A DNA stretch of 64,000 nt from Dugong dugon (GCA_030035585.1 CM057461.1:174107624-174171623), one strand, 5' to 3'; counted from the stretch's first letter, positions 11,431-24,640 are shown. The notes: generated by a model from the letters alone, not told the origin. Program-made: numbers and translations.

Positions 11431-13725
11431 AATGGTGATAACTACTTTTACATGTTTGTTGAATGTGTTAATGTATCACACAACAGATACATATTAGGAT
11501 TGTTCTTTTTAAAGACTGGCAAAAATGAGCTACTAAATTTGAGAGCATTTTGGAGAAAGCAACATTACTCTGGGAAAGAAATAAGAACTGATGTTTTGAT
11601 TTTCCCATTGCTCCTTTCTTTCCTTGTGCATAGAGTAATTTTTTTATCCACTCTGGAATATAAACTTGAACTTTGGATTTGGAGTCCAAAAGTTCAAAGA
11701 CAGACTTCGCTTTAAAAGTAGATTGTGATTTGTTGTTTATTTTTACGCCACTAAAAGTAACTATAAGTATTCCATAAACGACTCCAGCATATGAAATGCT
11801 TTACTTTAAGCAGAGGAACAGAATGCTATAAAAATTACAATGCCTACAAGCGTTCAGAGTTTCTAAGAGGTGGGCTTCCCATTCCTTGTCATTCATTCTT
11901 TAGTACTGAGTTACTGAGAAACTACAGTGAAATTATATCACTTTGGATTTGAGGGAGGATGGTAGTGGAGAATGAAATGACTGTGAGGGAATTTTGTTGG
12001 TAAACCAAAGTGCTTCCTGTTAATTAGCTCCTACCTACATACCTAGTATGGAAAAATAATTGTATGTTTATGAAAGAATGAATAGTTAGGGAATGTGCTG
12101 AGGTAATAAGAAAAAAGCATAAAAAGAGCAATTTGCGTTAATATCTACACATCATTTTATGTAACCACATCACATAAGGGGGTCCCAGTTAATTAGCTTC
12201 CTTTATTTAAATAGTAAATATGAAAAAAGGAAAGATACTTACGGTCTAATTTAATGTATGCCTAAATCATATGGGGAATAATTTTGACTTTTTATGAATG
12301 TATGCCAAGTATAAAAATTAGAAATCTGACTTGTACGTAAGAACTCTTTCTGTTTAAATATTGTTCATTTTGTGACATACAAAAATTGAAACAATAGTTA
12401 AACAGAAATATTGGATATAAAACAAAAAATTAATAGAGTCTGTACAATATACTTCGAACTCTGTGTAATTTTCGATTTTTAAAAAGTAGATAGCATTGGG
12501 AACTCTAAATGCAGACTCGAATTGTCTTCAGCCTTCTCCCTTGTAGAAGTACATAAGATCTGTCTGCACATATACATAATGCAGTTACATGCAATGGGTT
12601 CAGGCAAACATGTTTTTCTTTGGGGCTGTCTGACTCATCCTATCTGTTCCCATTGAAGCTGATGAAATAAACACCCTTGTACGAATATGCAAAAGCATTC
12701 CCTCCACTATTCTTATTATGTGTAAAACTGTTACCAAAATACGGTTCAAAGGAAAAAAGCCTACTTGTGGAGTTCCTGAGATGAATTTACTCTACCAACC
12801 TGTCTTCTATTAGCCAATGGGTTACATCACCATATACAAATCACATTCTGGAATAAAACAACCTCTAAAGCAGGAATGAAAGAGAAAGTTTTATTAGAAT
12901 GCTTTTTACAGTAAATTTTTATTGCATCTATTTGAATTTCCATCATATATTATACATATTTATATATATACACAGATGAGTGTGCCATGAAAATGTTTTT
13001 ATTGGTCAGAATACTCAATCGAAATTTTCTGAGGAGTGGCCTAGAGCAGTGCTGTCCAATAGATATACAATGCAAGCTCAATATGTAATTTTCAATATTC
13101 TTGTAGCCACATGAAAAAATAAGTAAAATTAATTGTAATACATTTTTGCTTACTTAGCATATTTAAAGTTATTAAAATTTCAAGACATAATCAATAGAAA
13201 ATATTATTAATGAAATATCTTACATATCGTTTTTCATATTAAGTCTTCAAAATCCAGCGTGCTTTTTACAACTCCAGCACATTTCACTTTGTTTTAATTG
13301 CAATTAAAGAGCTCAATGGTCATATACGACTATCGGTTATCATATTGGGCAGTGCAAGTCTAGAGACTCAGGGAAGATTAATGAGTCTGATGAATAAATA
13401 GAAAGACTATAAACTTGTCGTTAACCTTCGGGCAGTTTAATATGAATTGTATTGTGAGTTGCTGCTCATGAACGGAACATTGGGCACCTGGAGCCAATGT
13501 GGACAGAGAGAGCCCTAGTGTTAGTTCTAAGACAACAGCTTATTGCTTCCTTCAGGCCCTTCTTTGGGCACGAATGGAATAAATTATTTGAAGATGAAGA
13601 CCAATTTCTTCCACAGATATAAAGGTGTCCTCATCTGGCAAAGTAGCATGAGACACAGAAAATAAAGCTCTTTGCAGGATAAGAAATGACAGTCAAAAAG
13701 GTACAGGCTTAAGTCACTATGGTAG
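11431..13725. other. Intron, mostly unique
   Basis: No exon, RNA gene or clear repeat. A short alternating TA stretch lies near 12958-12970. Around 13035-13370 there is a diverged stretch (AGCAGTGCTGTCCAATAGAT) resembling an old mammalian repeat of the type seen in many genomes; I cannot name it reliably. Confidence 0.4.
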
Positions 13726-14505
13726 GTGTGGTAGGCAGAATTCTAAGATGTGTTCCAAGATTCCTAGCCCCTGGGGTACACACATTTTCTCCCATTTATT
13801 CAATGAAACAGTAATCAGGGTGCTACTGTGAAAGAATTCTGCAGATGTAATTAAGGTCTCAAATCACTTGATATAACACAGGGAGATAATCCAAGTGGAC
13901 CTGACCTGAGCACCTGAGCTTTTTATATCTGAGTATAGAAGTTAGAGAAGGAGCCCTGGTGGCACGAAGGTTAAGTGCTCAGCTGCTGATCAAAAGGTTG
14001 GCAGTTTGAACCCACCCAGTGGGTCTGGTGGAGAAAGACCTGGTGATCAGCTCCTGTAAAGATTATAGCCAAGAAAACCCTATGGGGCTCAATGGCACCC
14101 AAGAACAATAAGAGGTCAGAGAGATTGTCAAGCATGAGAAGGATTTGATGCATTGTTGCTGGCTCTGAAGATGGAGAGGGCTACCTAACATGCACTGTGC
14201 ATGGCCACAAGGAGCTGAGCCTGTACTAGGCCTAGAGTCAGCAATGAAATGGAAACCTCAGTCCTACGACTGCAAAAAACTGAATTCTTACAATAACCTG
14301 AATGAGCCTGGAAGAGGACTTCAAGCTCCAGATGAGAATACAGCCCAGAAAACGTCTTGATTTCAGCCTGGTGAGGGGCCCTAAGAGAGAACCCCGTCAT
14401 GCCGTGCCTGGACTTCTCACCAACAGAACTGCAAGCTGGTAAATGGGTGTTTTTAAAGCCAAGTGTGTGATGATTAATTACACAGTAATAGAAAATGAAT
14501 GTAGT
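13726..14505 (+). mobile_element. MaLR/ERVL-like LTR, split by an AfroSINE
   Basis: It starts TGTGGTAGGCAGAATTCTAA and has phrases typical of old MaLR-type LTRs (GATGTAATTAAGGTC, CTTGATTTCAGCCTGGTGAG, ACAGAACTGCAAGCTGG). It ends near TAATTACACAGTAATAGAAAA. An AfroSINE interrupts it at 13949-14096. No internal retroviral gene remains. Subfamily assignment is uncertain. Confidence 0.65.
13949..14096 (+). repeat. AfroSINE nested in the LTR
   Basis: GGAGCCCTGGTGGCACGAAG head, GCTGATCAAAAGGTTGGCAG, then the GAGAAAGACCTGGTGATCAG body. The 3' core is short, ending at GGGGCTCAATGGC. It interrupts an older LTR, so it inserted later. Confidence 0.85.
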
Positions 14506-15440
14506 GAGATTTATAGCAATCAAGCAACTTCTTCATTTTACCTAATCACAAATAAATTTTTTTTTTAAATCTACCACATTAGCTATAGAATATATAATCC
14601 AGGTCTATAATATTTTGAATTTCAAATTATGTTTTGGGGCCAAACTATGATAGTAGAGATGCTAATTCACTAATTTGTTTACAATGAATAAGTTTACTTC
14701 AGTACATTCACTGCTGTGCAATTAATCTGCCTTTTTTCTATAAAGCACAGAAATCATTTAACACACAAACTAAGTATGCTTTTAAGGAGTGAACAGCAGG
14801 AATGGCCAGAAGATCAAAGATGTACGCTATAGGCGATAACCCTAATCATTTTATGACATATACATTTCAAATCATTCAATCCATTGTATTTCAGCACTCA
14901 CTATAAGATTAGAAGATACTGCCTTAACTCTCCATAGTTAACTATTAACTTTTGTTTGAGACTTTAGCAGAGGGCCAGACAAAGTGTTTTCAGATGAGAT
15001 ATATATATGTGTAATTTCACACGCACATATATGTAATTTCTCTTTATTAGGAATTATATTTGGTTATTTTACCACATCTTCTACTTTTCCACTTCCTTTG
15101 CATACTGGCAAAGCATTGCTTCATGTACTATTTACAGAAATATTTGGAAAGGATTTGTATTATTACGTGGTTATAATTTTGACTAAAGATAGTTGGAAAA
15201 GTGATGGTCAGAAATGAAATGTTTTGAAATATTATTTAACATTTCTAACCTGCTAAAATCCCAATAAAAGTCCATAGTAATAATAATGTCATATTGATAC
15301 CTCTGAATTGTGCTTTATAGGAAAAGAATGCCAAGGGTCAACTCTTGGAATAGCATATACAAAATACTTTTAAAACTTTAAATACATGTACAAAGAAAGA
15401 AGCCAAGGCTTCAGGGAATACTGGTCACTTTTTTGTTTCT
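14506..15440. other. Intron, unassigned
   Basis: No supported feature. ATATATATGTG near 14999-15010 is a short simple stretch. Confidence 0.4.
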
Positions 15441-15600
15441 TGGAGCCCTGGTGGTGCAAGAGCTCGGCTGCTAACCGAAAGATCAGTGGTTGGAATCCGC
15501 AAGTTGCTCCTTGGAAACCCTTTGGGACAGTTCTACTTAGTCCTATAGAGTCGCTATGAGTCGAAATCGACTTGACGGCAATGGGTTTTGGGATTTTTTT
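15441..15600 (+). repeat. AfroSINE, internally shortened
   Basis: The head GGAGCCCTGGTGGTGCAAGA is followed by CTGCTAACCGAAAGATCAG. It passes directly from the head (TTGCTCC) to the 3' part (TTGGAAACCCTTTGGGACAG), so the middle of the body is missing. It ends CGAAATCGACTTGACGG plus T-rich tail. Confidence 0.88.
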
Positions 15601-17452
15601 GTTTGTTTCCATTTTTAATAAAAGACATTCAATTACCAGTAATAAATCTCAATGGCTCCTAAGATGTTTTTGAGATAATAGACTGTAACCAGTCCTGACA
15701 TCCTTCCAAATCATAAATTAGTATCATAAAATACTATAATTTCTATACCATAGAGAGATGGTTATATAAGACAGAGAAAGGTAAGTATTCATAATGGTTC
15801 ACTCTACCTAATGAAACTTTTGCTTTGAACCTTAACTAGTATAATCAATAAATTCCTAATTCAATAATGTTATGTTTAGATTTCCTGTTGCAAGTTTTAA
15901 AGCCACTGCTCTTAAACACCTCTTCTGGCTTTTTCTTGTCACATTTTTAGAGTGAGTTACAGTATAATATAAATATTTCTAGAACCCCTGAAAGTTCTAT
16001 TAACAATGTGTGGCCACTTTGGTATCAAAGTAAAATACACTCATGCAAACTTTTCCCATCAAATATTTTTGTTTAAAGTAACCACTTGAAGTGTTGTATG
16101 AACAATAATTAACAATGGTTGAGTTGAAATGTTTTGCTCTTCCCCTATAATCCCCCTATAAATTTGGTTATTTGCTGGGTTCTGGAAAGTGTCAGATACA
16201 GATCACCTAGAAAAGGAGAGACTCATACACTCTCCTTCACCTCTTTGAACTCCCTTTAATTCAGAAGTAAATTTAATATACAGAACACCGTGGGGTGAGG
16301 ATAGACTTACCACAAAAAGTATGCATAACTTTATTTATTGAACTGACTGATCATAACCCAGCTACCATTCATCTAAGGTAACTATCTATGGGTGATTTTG
16401 ACCATTGGATTTGGGCATAAGTTATAAACTAAGTTCCTTGAGGGCAAAATAAACAAAGAATAAAAAAGATTGTACCATTTGTGAAAGTGGTACAAAGAAT
16501 ATCTCATCATCTCTATCGTATGTCACTCATGGGTCACACTGTCAAAGAATAAACTGTTATATGAGCTCTTATAAGGACCATTGGACCATAAAGTAAAAGT
16601 GTGACACAGGCGTTAAAATGTGACAGGAATATAAAATGTGTCCAATATTTGCCCATACAAAATTTAGAGAGTTCAATTACCTTATTTCATAATGTGAAGC
16701 ACTTAGAATAATTGAATTGGAGCAAGGAGGCAGACAAATATGTTTGAACAGATACCTAGCAGTCATTTTACTTTATTTCACAAATTCTAAAAGATTTATT
16801 AGTCAGTTTACATTTTTATTGTAAACTACAAAAATAATTCTTGGTCAGTGGAATCTTTGTTTATTGAGATTAACAACTTCAGGTACTAATAAAATAGTAG
16901 ACTAAGATGATATAAAATTTTGGATTAATATTTGCCCGAGAAACAAAAATAGAATCTAATACTTTGGACTATCAGAATCTATGTGAAAATAGAATATGTT
17001 GAAGTTAAAATAGAACTATCCAAAAAAAAAGAAAAACAAAAAACTTGCTGAATGTATTTCCTCATAGGATTCTTGATGGAAAAGCAAAACCATCGAAGGT
17101 AAATGCTATTTTTAAGGCACTTAATTCAGATAAAGAAAGTAAGGAGAGGTTCTAAAATATCAAGTATTATTTTCATTATAAATAGCATATTCTAGGAGAC
17201 AAAAGGTAAAAAAAGAATTCTATTCTATCTTATCCAGTCTTCCTGGAAGAAATTCCAGCAGCAGTAGCCTGTAAAGTAAATGGAGTGCTGAAACCAATTC
17301 ACAAATTGCAGGCTTGGGAAAGAATAACACTGCTTAGAAAATGAGTCGATCAAGATTGGAAACATTTCACCTGTTTTCATTTAAATCTTCAATCTTCTTT
17401 CCTGCTGTTCAGGAAACAGAATGCAGCATAATGGGGCAGTAGGGAGTATGAA
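15601..17452. other. Intron, mostly unique
   Basis: AT-rich, no gene or named repeat recognised. Confidence 0.4.
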
Positions 17453-17661
17453 AGGAGCCTTAGTGGCGCAGTGGTTAAAGCGCCTGACTGCTAACCAAAA
17501 GGTTGGAGGTTTGAACACAACCAGCCCGTTCTGCAGGAGAAAGATGTGGCAGTCTGCTTCCGTAAAGATATATAGCCTTGGAAACCCCATGGGGCAGTTC
17601 TACTCTGTCCTATAGGGTTGCTGTGAGTTGGCATCGACTTGATGGCAGTGGTTTTTTTTTA
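17453..17661 (+). repeat. AfroSINE, full length
   Basis: Well preserved. Head AGTGGCGCAGTGGTTAAAGC (A box) and GGAGGTTTGAACACAACC (B box, mutated) lead into body GAGAAAGATGTGGCAGTCTG, 3' core GGGTTGCTGTGAGTTGGC and a T run. It has a minus-strand partner 115 bp to the right. Confidence 0.92.
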
Positions 17662-17775
17662 AGGGAGTATGAACTCTAAATATTTTGAAATGGCCAAATA
17701 GACATGCTAATCTACCAGTTAGAACAGTTCATAAAACTTAAAACAATTATTTTCAACTGTTTCTTTCCTCCTAGT

Positions 17776-17986
17776 TTGTTGTTGTTGTTACTTGCCCTCG
17801 AGTGTATTCCGACTCACGGTGGCCTCGTGGGTGCAGAACGGAATTTCATTCCACAGGGTTCTCAAGGTTGTGACCTTTCAAAAGCAGACCACCAGGCCTT
17901 ACTTCTGAGGTGCCTCTAGGTGGTTTGGAACCACTAACCTTTCAGTTAGTAGTCAGCACATAACCATCTGTGCCACTCGGGGCCCC
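17776..17986 (-). repeat. AfroSINE, full length, opposite strand
   Basis: It starts with TTGTTGTTGTTACTTGCC, then TTCCGACTCACGGTGGCC, and ends with the reverse of the head (CATCTGTGCCACTCGGGGCC). It forms an inverted pair with the copy at 17453. Confidence 0.88.
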
Positions 17987-18430
17987 AGCCCCCATTAAGT
18001 TAGACTCATTTTAATCAATTAAGACAGAGTTTTAAAACATGTAAGGGAATTTGGAAATGGAAAAGGACTTGAAATACTATTGGAATAGTCTCCTGCTTTC
18101 AAGCAAATGTATACCTATTCCATCTGAGAGGTAAGGATTGACTGTAACATTTAAGACCCTGAGAAAAATAACTTGTTAGTTTTGCTTCTTATCCAATTTG
18201 TGTCAAAATGTCCTATGGTCATAAACACTTTTCCAATGTGTCCAGGCTAAATCCTTCAAGTAAATTCCAAACTACCTCATAAACAGACTCTGACAAGTCT
18301 ATTAAATCTGACAAGTCAATAAAACTGAAGTTCATAGTCACACTGTTTTTAAACACAAGTTCAAAGCAGGTAGTAATTAAAGTCATCCTCAGTTATTTAT
18401 TTATTTTGGTTTAGCTTATGCAGTTTATAT
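17987..18430. other. Intron, nothing recognised
   Basis: No supported feature. Confidence 0.4.
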
Positions 18431-18800
18431 TTTGAACACTTTATTGTGTTTTAGGTGAAAGTTTACACAGCACATTAGTTTCCTATTCAATAATTCATAC
18501 ACAAACTATTCCGTGACACTGGTTGCTATTCCTGCAATGTGTCAGCACTCTCCCATTTCTACCCCGCCTTTCTTGTTTCCATCTGTCCATCCCGGCCCTT
18601 CCTTGCCTTCCCATCTTTGCATTTGGGCAAATGGCATTTGGTCTAGTACAGTTGATTGTTCTAAGGATCACATTCCTCACAGGTGTTCCTGTTTATTTTA
18701 TAGACCAGTCTATTATTTGGATGGAAGGTGATCTCCAAGCATGGCTTCAGGTCCAGGTTAAAAGTGTGTCTTAGGGCGATAGTCTCTGGGATCACCCTAA
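18431..18800 (-). mobile_element. L1 3' UTR fragment
   Basis: TTTTAGGTGAAAGTTTACAC with CCGTGACACTGGTTGCTATT is the reverse strand of the same L1 3' UTR seen at 9890-10492 and 51.7 kb. It covers the last few hundred bases of the element. ORFs here are chance. Confidence 0.75.
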
Positions 18801-19019
18801 GTTTTTTAAAAGGAACAAAACCTACTACAAATTTGTCTATATCATTATACTTAGGAGTATGATACAAATTTAAATGCTTAAAATCTTAGAAATTTTGATA
18901 TGCTAATTTTGTAATCACTAAACTATTGGATTAATGCCCTTCTATTAAATTACTAAATAGAACACAACCTCATGAAATTTTGTGACCAGATTTCAACTAG
19001 AGTATCAATTACCACCAGT

Positions 19020-19190
19020 GAGCATATGCTATATAACAGCTCCTGTGCACTATCTGAATTAATCCTCACATCAATCTTATGAGATACAAGAATTTCCATT
19101 TTAAAAATTACCATTAACATCCCCATTTACAGATAAGAAAAATAATAGAGCCAAGATTTCAACCTAGCCTTTCGCATTCAAGAACCTCCT
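19020..19190 (-). repeat. MIR-like element
   Basis: AATTAATCCTCACATCAATC, CTTATGAGATACAAG and CCCCATTTACAGATAAGAAA match a reversed MIR-type repeat. Confidence 0.6.
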
Positions 19191-19739
19191 CTCTTTACCT
19201 GTACAATGGGCTACAGACTTTTTTTTTTTTTTTGGAATGATGGGCTGTACTGTACTATCTATACTCTGTTACTGACCAGGCTAATCTGAATCAGGTGTAT
19301 TAGTCTAGACCTGGAAACCCAGACTATGGAGTGGGAACCTAGGCAGGCAATAAGATGGAAATTTCCCATATCAATTTTGTTTAAATGCTGGGAATATTAA
19401 ATCTATAATAAGATAAAATATGATTTCAAGTTATATAACCTCAACTACAATAGTTACAAACCATAAGTGTTCTATCACTGTGGCATCAGCCTTTTCTCTG
19501 TCTATGCAAACCAGCCTATGGTCCACCCCCATTGGTGGCAGTTGCCTTGATTTGACAGTGATTCTCAAGCTGCAGAGAGAGAAAATGCCATCCCTTTCTT
19601 AAAAGGGCTCATTAGAATCTGTAGTAGGAAAAGGGTAGAGGTACACATCAAAGCTGTCTACGTAATTTCGAGAAACTTCCCTCCTCACCCCGCTACATAT
19701 ATTCCCCACTCCCAAGGTAGAGAATCCTTGATATATAGA

Positions 19740-19995
19740 GTAATAAGAAATAATATTTACTGAGTAATTTCTATGAGCCAGGGACTGTCCTAAAACTATG
19801 CAAACATGCACTCATTCTATCTTCACAACCAATTTATTACCAATATTAATATTTCTATTTTGTACAAGCAACTGAGGCTCAAAGAATATAAGGAACTTAC
19901 CCAATATTACCCATCTCATAAGTCACAGAGCTGAACTTTGTACCCAGAAAATCTGGCTCCAAAGACAGCACACATAACCACTACAGCATAGCTTC
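19740..19995 (-). repeat. MIR-like element
   Basis: TACTGAGTAATTTCTATGAG, then GCAACTGAGGCTCAAAGAAT, then CACAGAGCTGAACTTTGTAC are diverged reversed MIR phrases. Confidence 0.65.
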
Positions 19996-20369
19996 TCACT
20001 AATCAACTGTCATAAGAAAATCATCAAAACAAATGTGAAAACACTCTTAAGAGTGAGTGCAATGGCTCAACCAGAGTCTCAAGGAGAAGCAATTCTTTCA
20101 TAAATTTGAAACAATCTAAGATGGACTTTGGCTTATAAAACTGTACCTTGGACCTTAGGTTTTTTCATTCATAATCTCTCTATATATATATCTATCTACA
20201 TATACGTGTAATTATGTATATTTACATATTTCCTGTGATTTATTTAATTTTGACCTTGCTCTAAACAACTGTCCTAAACAGTTCTGATTGTACCCAAATG
20301 TCAAAGTGCCACTGCTGTATAAATAACTTGAATATAGCATATCCATTCTTAGAATTTGATTTCTCTACT

Positions 20370-20766
20370 TAACTCATTAAAAATATATATTAAGATGAGA
20401 TATCACTTATTTGATTGTTTAAAAAACATTTAAAGACAATACCATATATGTGAAAAAAAAAGATTCAATTTAATGACATGAAACAATCTCATAAACATAA
20501 TACCAAAAGAAGCCAGATACAAAGAATACGTACTATATGATTCAATTTACATAAAGTACAAAATCAAGCAAACTGATCTGTAGTGTTAGAAGTTAGGACA
20601 GCGGTTATTGTCACCTTTGGAAGGAGGTGCAATGAGGATTGGCTTCTGGTAATACTTTGTTTCTTGATCTGGTGACACAATTGCTTCATTTTGGGAAATT
20701 CACTGAGCTTTGCATTTAGGTTTTATGTATATTTACTATGTATGTCATTCTCCAATAAAAAAAAGT
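20370..20766 (+). mobile_element. Old L1 3' end (L1M type)
   Basis: TATGATTCAATTTACATAAA, then GGACAGCGGTTATTGTCACC, TTCTTGATCTGGTGACAC and a terminal CTCCAATAAAAAAAAG are the typical 3' end of old L1M elements on the plus strand. Confidence 0.7.
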
Positions 20767-20934
20767 TTACCTTAAAGGTAATATTTGCTTTAAAATTCTT
20801 ATTTTGCCAATTATAATATTTCCTTCCTTCCTACCAAAAAGATGCAATGTATTTGTTTCATAAAGATAGCTAATATTATTTTTACATAAGATTGTAAGGT
20901 TACTATTTTTCTCAAAATGATATTAAAAAAAAAG

Positions 20935-21425
20935 TTGGGTTTATCAAGATATAATTTACATATGGTAAGATTTACCCTTTATACTTCAAAGTTCAATAGT
21001 TTTTGAAAATTTGTGCAAAAATTACCACACTCAAGATACAGAATTGTTCCATTATTCCTCAAGTTTCATCATGCCCCTTTGTAGTCAACCTCACCCCTAA
21101 CTCCAAGCCTCTGGCAATCACCGATTTTTTTTCTGTCCTTGTAGTTTTGCCTTCTCCAGAATGCCATATAAATGGAAGCATATGTAGTCCTTTAAATCTG
21201 GCCTCTTTCATTTAGCAAATTGCATTTGAGATTCATCCATGTTGTTGTGTGTATTAGCTGTTTGTTCTTTTAATTGCTGAATATTGCTGTAATGTATGAA
21301 TATTCCACAAATGAAGAACATTTCTAGTTTTTGTTGATTATGAAAAAAGATATTAAAAACATTTGTGTATAGGTTTTTATGTGAACATGAATAATATGAG
21401 ATTTGTTTTTTAATTCCAAGGTGTA
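20935..21425 (-). mobile_element. Old L1 3' fragment, opposite strand
   Basis: CTTCTCCAGAATGCCATATA, then GAGATTCATCCATGTTGTTG and TTGCTGAATATTGCTG are the reverse of an old L1 ORF2 end and 3' UTR. It lies next to the plus-strand L1 end, about 170 bp away. Confidence 0.65.
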
Positions 21426-21908
21426 CTTTTACCTGCACAAAATATTTTCTATATTATCTTTAATCTATGGTAATTCTGGTACCTAAGGACTATACCAACC
21501 AGTTGAAAATAATGTAAAATCAGAAATCAAATTAGATTAAACCATAAACATCTTACAAAAATAGAACAACTTTTGCAAATTGCTCCTTTAAAATTCTCTT
21601 ACTGTTTTGGCAATTATCTACAGAATTAAGAACAAAAATATTCTATTAAAGTTCTAGATTAACAATTCAAAATCCTTTCTGCATTGGATAACATTTTAAA
21701 ACATGGCATTACCGATATAGACTCTGAAATCATAATGAATGAAGGAAAAAGCAGTAAGCAATGTGGCTTAAAAAATATAGTGTTTTATGTCTCTTGGATA
21801 ATTCTCTAATTTCAGAGAGTATAAATCTGGCCCAACTGGTTAGTATTTTTTATCCATGATCATTGGGAAACGACTTGAGTGACAAAAATGGAAACATGGC
21901 AGATGTTA

Positions 21909-22105
<197 letters not shown>

Positions 22106-22150
22106 CTATCCATCAGGCCGATGCAGTCTTCAATACTTGAGCCTATGCAC
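22106..22150 (-). CDS. ERBB4: ERBB4 alternative juxtamembrane exon JM-b (15b)
   Basis: A 45 bp exon, acceptor CTTCTGCAG and donor ATAG|GTACTT. After the G that completes the shared Gly it reads C-IGSSIEDCIGLMD and ends with AG, two bases of an Arg codon finished by the transmembrane exon. This is the known JM-b segment of ERBB4, which replaces the longer JM-a segment and lacks the ADAM17/TACE cleavage site. Receptors with JM-b are therefore not shed and do not release the intracellular domain by the usual two-step proteolysis. The donor has T at +5, where a strong donor has G, and the run of pyrimidines before the acceptor is interrupted. JM-b lies upstream of JM-a in the transcript. The exon is too short for ORF detection and was found by matching its codons and splice sites. 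Confidence 0.95.
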
Positions 22151-23835
22151 CTGCAGAAGATCCAAATTTAAAAAATACAAGGGAATAAAAATTAGTCATT
22201 TTTAAAAGAATCAGGAAGATAAATACCAGTTGTGAAAAATTCTTGATTATAATTATTAGACAATTTTTAGAACACCATGAATTTGAAGCTGGTGAGAAGA
22301 TTATTGCTTAATGGGTACACAGAAGTGAACTGCAATTACCACTCAAGTGGAATGCAAAGAAACATGTCCAGAGTAAAAGATATGCTACCCTGCTTCTCTG
22401 GGTAACTTCCAAACACACAGAGCTCATTTATAATACTTTCAATTCGTCTGCATCATTCATGATTATAGGTCTTGATGATAGCTTGATATTTCAATGGCTA
22501 TAATTGTTTCATGTATACAGTTTCTTTTAAAGGCCTTTAGTGTAAGTGAAAAACAAAATCTTTAAAAAAAAAAAAAAAAGGAAACGTGAGCTATTCAATA
22601 TAATCACCTAATGCTAATGCTCATTTAAGATTGATTGGGACAGAAAATAAGTTAACATGCTTTAATGCTATTCTCATGGATACTTTACATAATCACATTA
22701 TTACATTCCTTGGTTGTTACTGTCTTTAAAACATACTTATGTGTAAACATGAATTCATTTAAAAAGCAAATTAACTGGTTTCACCATACTCCAGCTTATC
22801 TTGACACTTTCTTTCAAAATAGCAGTACCATAACAGGCAAACAAAACAGGTTTTGAAACTGCCACAGTACTGAGCTCAAACAATAACAAATAAGCACTCT
22901 GCAAGGAAATGAATAAATTGAGATGCAAGTAACTAAAGAAGCCACTGAGATTAACATTTAAATGGAATTATATAAGTACACAGACTTGTGAAGTCCAGTT
23001 CTGAGAATTTCATTCTGAAATATTTACAGAAATATTGTTTTTTCATCTTCCTATGTACTAAAATTGTTTTTTTTTTCTTCCTTTTCTCTCATCAAATATA
23101 AATAGCTCCAGGGCTTTACCCAGATTCTTCCAACAGCTAAGATTTATAGAACTACCTAATTCAGTTGGTAGTAAAGATTATATATTTTTCCCAACTTTAA
23201 TTTTCAAAATAAAAAAAGATGCTGAAATTAAAATTATTAAATGACATAAAAAGGTGCTCATATTGACGGTCAGACTGTCATTGTGTATTTAGATAACTCT
23301 AAATATTGGCAAACTAATATAACTATGCATGATGACAATTTTAAGTCACTACTCTCTACTTCTTCAATATGTGCTTTAACATTTCTACTAAGTGGGGAAT
23401 TGTTTTGTTTTTGTTTTGAGGAATTGTTTTGAACAATACTGTCAAGTAAAAATTTTAACCTAGAGAAATATGGGGAATGCATCTGTGACATAAATCTTAA
23501 AAAAAAACAAATAAGAAGTAACTAGAGCACATAGCCTTGCATTGGTACTATAATCCATAATCAAAATCTTCTGTAAAAATGGAAAATTAACCACTAAAAA
23601 AGCTTCTAAACTGTCTTATATGGTGTTCTTTTTATTCTATTCCTGTCTCTAGGTTGTTATATCTTTCAAAATGCATTTTTTTTTACATAGAGTATTGCCA
23701 TTTAGTAAAATCAACAGTCTACTTCTTTCCAAGTGAGAATCTGAGAAGTCATGATTAGTTTGCAATCTATGTCTTTAGACAAAAATATTTGAAAGTGAAA
23801 TTCTACTTGAGGGGAAAGTATGAATAATGAAAGAC
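22151..23835. other. ERBB4: Intron upstream of JM-b, unique
   Basis: No repeat was recognised in the first 1.7 kb upstream of JM-b apart from an A run at 22562-22578. Short open frames here have no domain. Absence of young SINEs next to the alternative exons is notable but not measured. Confidence 0.4.
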
Positions 23836-23844
23836 CTCACTAAT

Positions 23845-24012
23845 CCATTAAAAAATCTGCATTGCATGCCTACTAAGTGCCCCTACTGTTTTAGGAGCTG
23901 GAGGGAGGAAAAGATGAATTAGACACTTATCCTATTCTCAATGAGCTCACGATTTATAATGAAAGAGACAGATGTACAAGCAGGTGCGTATTGTATAATG
24001 TGACACATGTAA
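23845..24012. repeat. Old dispersed repeat, family unknown
   Basis: GTTTTAGGAGCTGGAGGG, then CTCAATGAGCTCACGATTTA and AAGAGACAGATGTACAAGC resemble an ancient mammalian repeat also present near 50850-51300. I cannot assign a family. Confidence 0.4.
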
Positions 24013-24135
24013 TGTTGTTAGTTGACGTCGAGTTGATTCCGACTCAGGGTGACAGAGCAGAACTGCTCCATAGGGTTTTCAAGGCTGTGACCTTCCCGAA
24101 GCGGATCACCAGGCCTGTCTTCTGAGGTGCCTCAT
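24013..24135 (-). repeat. AfroSINE, truncated
   Basis: GTTGTTAGTTGACGTCGAGT, then GATTCCGACTCAGGGTGAC, ending at CTTCTGAGGTGCCTC. The tRNA-like head is missing. Confidence 0.85.
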
Positions 24136-24640
24136 AAAATAAGAGACACGAAAAAAGAAGTTTAGGGAGCAAGGAGAGGGAATACCTAGCCTAGCTTCAG
24201 AAGGTCATGGTAACCCTCCTGGAAGAGTCAGGCAAGTGAAGTTTAGCGTTCTGAGAACTGGTGTTAGGACAGCAGTGATTTCTAAAGGGTAACGAACAGT
24301 GTGACAGCAAAAGCATAGACCTGCGGAAATGTATAGTGTATATAAACAAATATAGCAACTCTGAATTGTTCAAGAGCGAAATATGAGGCAACAGGGAGAA
24401 TAAAAAGAAGAAAACTGGAGGGTTAGATAGGGGCCAGATTTTGAAGAGTCAAAACCCCAAATTAAAGAACAGAATCAGGATATGGAATAATAAATCTCTC
24501 AAAAAATTAATGTTTCAAAGTAGGATACTTACAGAAAGATCAGAAAGTGAAACCATAGTATGTCTAATTAACATATTCTACAACAACATATAAATTCTGA
24601 ATATTGAGCTGTATTTAATAGTTAGCAGTATTTACTGACT

